A stretch of DNA of 54,574 nucleotides, from positions 1 to 54,574 of the forward strand of contig DCDF01000213.1 of the NCBI GenBank assembly GCA_002316295.1, written 5' to 3'. The translations under genes were made by a program, and so were the position numbers. The notes under the pieces are model-generated. The model was not told the origin of the DNA, made no database searches, and saw only the letters and a program-made list of their open reading frames with translations. Positions 51,674-54,574 of this stretch are shown one piece after another (the first letter of the stretch is position 1; each line of letters opens with the position of its first letter). Origin of the DNA: Syntrophaceae bacterium UBA1062 (GTDB taxonomy: Bacteria > Desulfobacterota > Desulfomonilia > UBA1062).

Positions 51674-52738
51674 ATGCCCGATACAGATTTTGTCAAAGGA
51701 AAGGCAGGCCCTCAGGGAATGACCGGAGATCAGCGGATCTCCGGGCCGCATGGACGAGAGATCCTGGTCGACATACAGGGCCTGCATACTCATTTTCATA
51801 CCCCTGAAGGCGTTGTTCATGCCCTTGCAGGAGTGGATCTCCAACTATGGAAAGGGCGCACTCTCGGTCTCGTGGGAGAGTCGGGATGCGGCAAGACCGT
51901 TTTGGCGCTGAGCATTCTCAGGCTCATACCCGAGCCTCCGGGGAAGATAGTGAAGGGGAGGATCTTCTTCGAAGGCACCGATCTGCTCTCGCTCGACCGT
52001 GATGGAATACGGAGGATCCGCGGGAACAAGATTTCCATGATCTTTCAGGAGCCCATGACCTCGTTGAACCCCGTATTCACCATAGGGTCGCAGATCGAAG
52101 AGGTTATCCTGCTCCATCAGTCCCACCTCGCTTCCACCCGGAAACAGGCCCGAGCGATGGCCGTAGAGATGCTGGATATGGTGGGCATTCCGTACCCGGC
52201 CAGGCGGATTGACGATTACCCTCACCAGCTCAGCGGGGGCATGTGCCAGCGGATCATGATCGCAATGGCCCTCGCCTGCAGGCCGTCTCTCATGATCGCC
52301 GATGAGCCGACGACCGCCCTGGATGTCACCACTCAGGCTCAGATACTCCTCCTCATGAGTGAGCTCAAGGAGGAAACCCACACGTCCATTCTACTGGTGA
52401 CCCACGATCTCGGAGTAGTGGCCCAGTCCTGTGAAGACGTAGCTGTGATGTATACCGGCAACGTAGTCGAGCACGCCGCCGTAGAGGACATCTTTTCCCA
52501 GCCGCTGCACCCCTACACAAAGGGCCTCATGAAGTCCATTCCAACAGTGGAGGCCAGAAAGTGGGGCGAGAGGCTTCACGCGATCCCGGGCAATGTTCCC
52601 ACGTTCAGGAGCATCCCCAGAGGATGCACATTCCATAACCGGTGCGAGGAAGTCATGGACATCTGCAGGAAAGAGCCTCCGCCGGTATTCTGCCCTTTCA
52701 GGGATCACAGCGTGCGATGCTGGAGGTATGCGAACTGA
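51674..52738 (+). CDS. Oligopeptide/dipeptide ABC transporter ATPase (OppD/DppD type)
   Basis: 354 residues. Walker A GESGCGKT, signature LSGGMCQR (Q replaced by MC in LSGGQ), Walker B LMIADEPTTALD, H-loop LLVTHDLGV. The oligopeptide-type C-terminal extension with RGCTFHNRC-EVMDICRK and the late cysteine ends the protein. It would power import of peptides or nickel-like ligands. It overlaps the next ATPase gene at TGATG. Permease and binding-protein genes are not next to it. Confidence 0.92.
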   Translation: MPDTDFVKGKAGPQGMTGDQRISGPHGREILVDIQGLHTHFHTPEGVVHALAGVDLQLWKGRTLGLVGESGCGKTVLALSILRLIPEPPGKIVKGRIFFEGTDLLSLDRDGIRRIRGNKISMIFQEPMTSLNPVFTIGSQIEEVILLHQSHLASTRKQARAMAVEMLDMVGIPYPARRIDDYPHQLSGGMCQRIMIAMALACRPSLMIADEPTTALDVTTQAQILLLMSELKEETHTSILLVTHDLGVVAQSCEDVAVMYTGNVVEHAAVEDIFSQPLHPYTKGLMKSIPTVEARKWGERLHAIPGNVPTFRSIPRGCTFHNRCEEVMDICRKEPPPVFCPFRDHSVRCWRYAN

Positions 52739-53712
52739 TGAAGCCGCTGCTGGAAGTCCGCGGACTCAAAAAGTCGTTTCCCATGACCTCGGGTGTATTC
52801 AGAAAATCAGCCGGCTCGGTCATAGCGGTGGACGGCGTGGATCTGGACATCTATCCGGACGAAACACTGGGACTCGTGGGGGAATCGGGCTGCGGGAAGA
52901 CGACTCTGTCCAAGCTCATTCTGGCCCTTGAAGAGCCCGACTCCGGAAGCATCCGTTTCGAGGGCGTCGATGTCGGCCGCGGACGGGGCGGTTCTCTCGC
53001 CCACGTTCGCAGAGGCATACAGGTGGTGTTTCAGGATCCTTTCGGGTCGCTCAACCCCAGGAGAAGAATTCGGGCAATCATCGAGGAGCCCATGATCATT
53101 CACCGGGAGGGGTCGAAGGCTCAGAGACTCAAGCGGGTCCGTGAGCTCCTTGAGATGGTGGGGCTTCATGAAGACATCCTTCAGAGATATCCTCATGAAT
53201 TTTCCGGAGGGCAGAGACAGCGGATCTGCATCGCCCGGGCACTTGCCGTCAATCCCCGGCTCCTCATCTGCGACGAGCCCGTTTCGGCACTGGACGTTTC
53301 CATTCAGGCCCAGGTGATCAATCTTCTGGTAGACCTCCAGAAGGAGCTGAAGCTCTCCTATCTGTTTATTTCCCACAACCTCTCCGTGGTAGGCTACATC
53401 TCGCACCGGATCGCCGTCATGCATAAGGGGAGGATCGTCGAGCTCGCCGATGCCGCTGAGCTCTTCGAGCACCCGCTTCACCCCTACACCGAATGCCTCA
53501 TGGCCGCAGTGCCCGATGCGCGTCCGCTGAGAGAGGGAAAAACGAAACCATCGAAGCGAAACGAAAACAGTGCCCAGGACGTCGCTTCGGGATGCGCCTA
53601 TCGACCCTGGTGCCCCCGGGCCGAAGCCGTGTGCGCGCGAGAGACGCCCGTACTCGAGCGGAAGGGGGACGGCCATTTCGTCGCATGCCATGCAGCCGCA
53701 GTCTGTGCGTGA
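52738..53712 (+). CDS. Oligopeptide/dipeptide ABC transporter ATPase (OppF/DppF type)
   Basis: 324 residues from the ATG at 52738, which shares its first base with the stop of the first ATPase; GGAGG is ten bases upstream. Walker A GESGCGKT, signature FSGGQRQRICIARALA, Walker B LLICDEPVSALD, H-loop FISHNLSV. The C-terminal SGCAYRPWCP and AVC ends match the oligopeptide extension. It normally pairs with OppD in one transporter; here no permeases follow, as the next gene is rpsT. Confidence 0.92.
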   Translation: MKPLLEVRGLKKSFPMTSGVFRKSAGSVIAVDGVDLDIYPDETLGLVGESGCGKTTLSKLILALEEPDSGSIRFEGVDVGRGRGGSLAHVRRGIQVVFQDPFGSLNPRRRIRAIIEEPMIIHREGSKAQRLKRVRELLEMVGLHEDILQRYPHEFSGGQRQRICIARALAVNPRLLICDEPVSALDVSIQAQVINLLVDLQKELKLSYLFISHNLSVVGYISHRIAVMHKGRIVELADAAELFEHPLHPYTECLMAAVPDARPLREGKTKPSKRNENSAQDVASGCAYRPWCPRAEAVCARETPVLERKGDGHFVACHAAAVCA

Positions 53713-53797
53713 GGCGCATCCTGAGGGAAAAGGGGGGTGTATGCCTGAAAACCTCTCCGAAAACCGGGAAACATCGCTTGAGGAGATGATAAAGGTC

Positions 53798-53826
53798 TTG
53801 ACATCTGGGAGAAGCATAGCTAATAA
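53798..53826 (+). promoter_or_regulatory. Promoter of rpsT
   Basis: TTGACA (53798-53803), exactly 17 bp, TAATAA (53821-53826). Near-consensus and 40 bp before the rpsT ATG. It lies inside a 34-codon open frame that is not called as a gene. Confidence 0.85.
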
Positions 53827-53866
53827 GAATCACCTCGGATTTTAGATAAAGGAGGAGCCGCACTCA

Positions 53867-54133
53867 ATGGCCAATCATGCTTCAGCCCTGAAAAGGGTGA
53901 GACAGAGCAGGAAGAGAAGACTGAGAAACAAGAGCTACAAGTCGACCATCAGCACTACGGTGAAGAAGGCGTTGGCCTCTCTTGAGGAAAAGAACCTCGA
54001 TGGAGTGAAAACATATTACAAAGAAGCTGTAGCCCATCTGGACAGCGCTGTGAACAAGGGCGTCCTTCACAGAAAGACCGCATCCCGGAAGATATCCCGG
54101 CTTACCAGAAGGCTCAACTCCCAGGTTTCTTAA
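53867..54133 (+). CDS. rpsT: 30S ribosomal protein S20
   Basis: 88 residues, strongly basic. NHASALKRVRQSRKRRLRNKSYKSTI and HRKTASRKISRLTRRL are typical of S20, which binds 16S rRNA at the base of the small subunit. A very good ribosome site (AAAGGAGGAG) precedes the ATG. It has its own promoter and is convergent with holA, a pairing seen in many bacteria. Confidence 0.97.
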   Translation: MANHASALKRVRQSRKRRLRNKSYKSTISTTVKKALASLEEKNLDGVKTYYKEAVAHLDSAVNKGVLHRKTASRKISRLTRRLNSQVS

Positions 54134-54184
54134 CCGATCCAGTCTTCCCGGTCACGATCCCTTCAGATAACCCTTGTACGGGGA

Positions 54185-54574
54185 TCATGCCGGGAACAGC
54201 ACTCCCAGTACCGCCTCGTGAATCGCTGCATACGGATGCAGCGTCCGTCCGGACTTGATACCCTGCTCGATCTTCCGCACATGCGAGAGCAGTCGCGTCA
54301 GCTGCAGGGCGTTCCAGAGCGACCTGCGAGCCAGGATCTTTTTCTCAACGAAAGGGTGCATGCCCGGAGGCCTGCCTTTTCCGCCGCAGAGGATCTGGTA
54401 GTGCTGGGTGATCTGATTTTCGATGCGTGAGATCACCTCGAGCTCGTTTATGCCGGTATGCTCGAGCTCGTAGAGCTTCACGATGGCGTCTTTCTTCCTG
54501 TCGAAGAGGGCGTCCATAAAGGCGAATATGGGCGGCTCGTGGGACCTCATGACAAGGTATTCTACGTCCTTGAT
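54185..54574 (-). CDS. holA: DNA polymerase III subunit delta, C-terminal part (gene cut by window edge)
   Basis: The minus-strand frame is open from the edge at 54574 to the stop at 54185. The visible 129 residues include IFAFMDALFDRKKDAIVKLYELEHTG and HPFVEKKILARRSLWNALQL, then EQGIKSGRT, which is the C-terminal collar domain of HolA (FDLVDAL and LHPFVxKK motifs). HolA opens the beta clamp in the clamp loader. The ATP-fold N-terminal domains lie outside the window. Confidence 0.85.
   Translation of the reverse strand: MKDVEYLVMRSHEPPIFAFMDALFDRKKDAIVKLYELEHTGINELEVISRIENQITQHYQILCGGKGRPPGMHPFVEKKILARRSLWNALQLTRLLSHVRKIEQGIKSGRTLHPYAAIHEAVLGVLFPA

Noticed and set aside
53741..53845. 34-codon ORF with a GGGGGG ribosome-like site before rpsT
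   Set aside because: The rpsT promoter (53798-53826) lies inside it, it shows no recognisable features, and the purine run before it is probably chance.

Overview
The window is a GC-rich (about 60 %) chromosomal segment of an anaerobic bacterium. It most resembles the former Deltaproteobacteria (Desulfobacterota, Syntrophia/Desulfomonilia-like). This placement is inferred from gene content: the siroheme-dependent haem gene ahbC in a cluster with ccsA, met8, hemA, hemC and a cobA-hemD fusion; an MglA-type GTPase operon with TPR partners; a DUF1573-like protein with an apparent in-frame UGA (selenocysteine) codon; and DUF2889, DUF4442 and DUF4388 proteins. No phage, insertion sequence, CRISPR array or rRNA gene was seen, so this is mostly core genome with lineage-specific islands.

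Layout. 1-6.4 kb: end of a MarR-type regulator, a DUF4442 hotdog protein, RNase Z, a long-chain acyl-CoA ligase, the ribosome-rescue factor ArfB, a crotonase and an ADP-ribosylglycohydrolase-like protein. 6.6-13.3 kb: a minus-strand block of less common genes (radical SAM, small DUF6504-like, BtrH-like, 3D-domain lipoprotein, esterase, DUF4185 lipoprotein, DUF2156). 13.4-17.3 kb: HDOD protein, a CheD homologue without its catalytic cysteine, a TPR protein, a small membrane protein and a TetR regulator divergent from a multi-pass membrane protein with a palindrome between them. 18.5-20 kb: an acidic protein made of two tandem repeats, then five tRNA genes (Pro, Arg, His, Arg, Lys, in order of transcription) behind one strong promoter.

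20-28 kb: phoH-ybeY, then the haem operon. Its genes overlap end to end (met8-ccsA-hemA-hemC-cobA/hemD-ahbC) and supply siroheme and the AhbC step towards haem. 28-37 kb: a hydrolase, a TPR/helix-turn-helix protein, the putative selenoprotein, murJ, a 47-residue cysteine-rich ORF, a degenerate GAF-GGDEF-HD-GYP protein, an NtrC-type response regulator and an MBL-fold hydrolase. 37-44 kb: a run of overlapping housekeeping genes (coaBC, family-4 uracil-DNA glycosylase, nfeD, mnmA), then DUF2889 and a CLC channel with CBS domains. 44-51 kb: a sugar isomerase-like TIM barrel, recJ, and on the other strand the tightly packed TPR-mglA-TPR/membrane-DUF4388 operon, whose last gene overlaps recJ by 119 bp. 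51-54.6 kb: a small CCG/GCG-motif protein, oppDF-type ATPases without permeases, rpsT behind a near-consensus promoter, and the 3'-terminal part of holA.

The observation most worth checking is the DUF1573-like secreted protein at 29937-30647. Its reading frame is interrupted only by a TGA directly after a cysteine in the conserved cysteine region, as expected for a selenoprotein. All functional calls come from reading the translated sequence; no database search was run.
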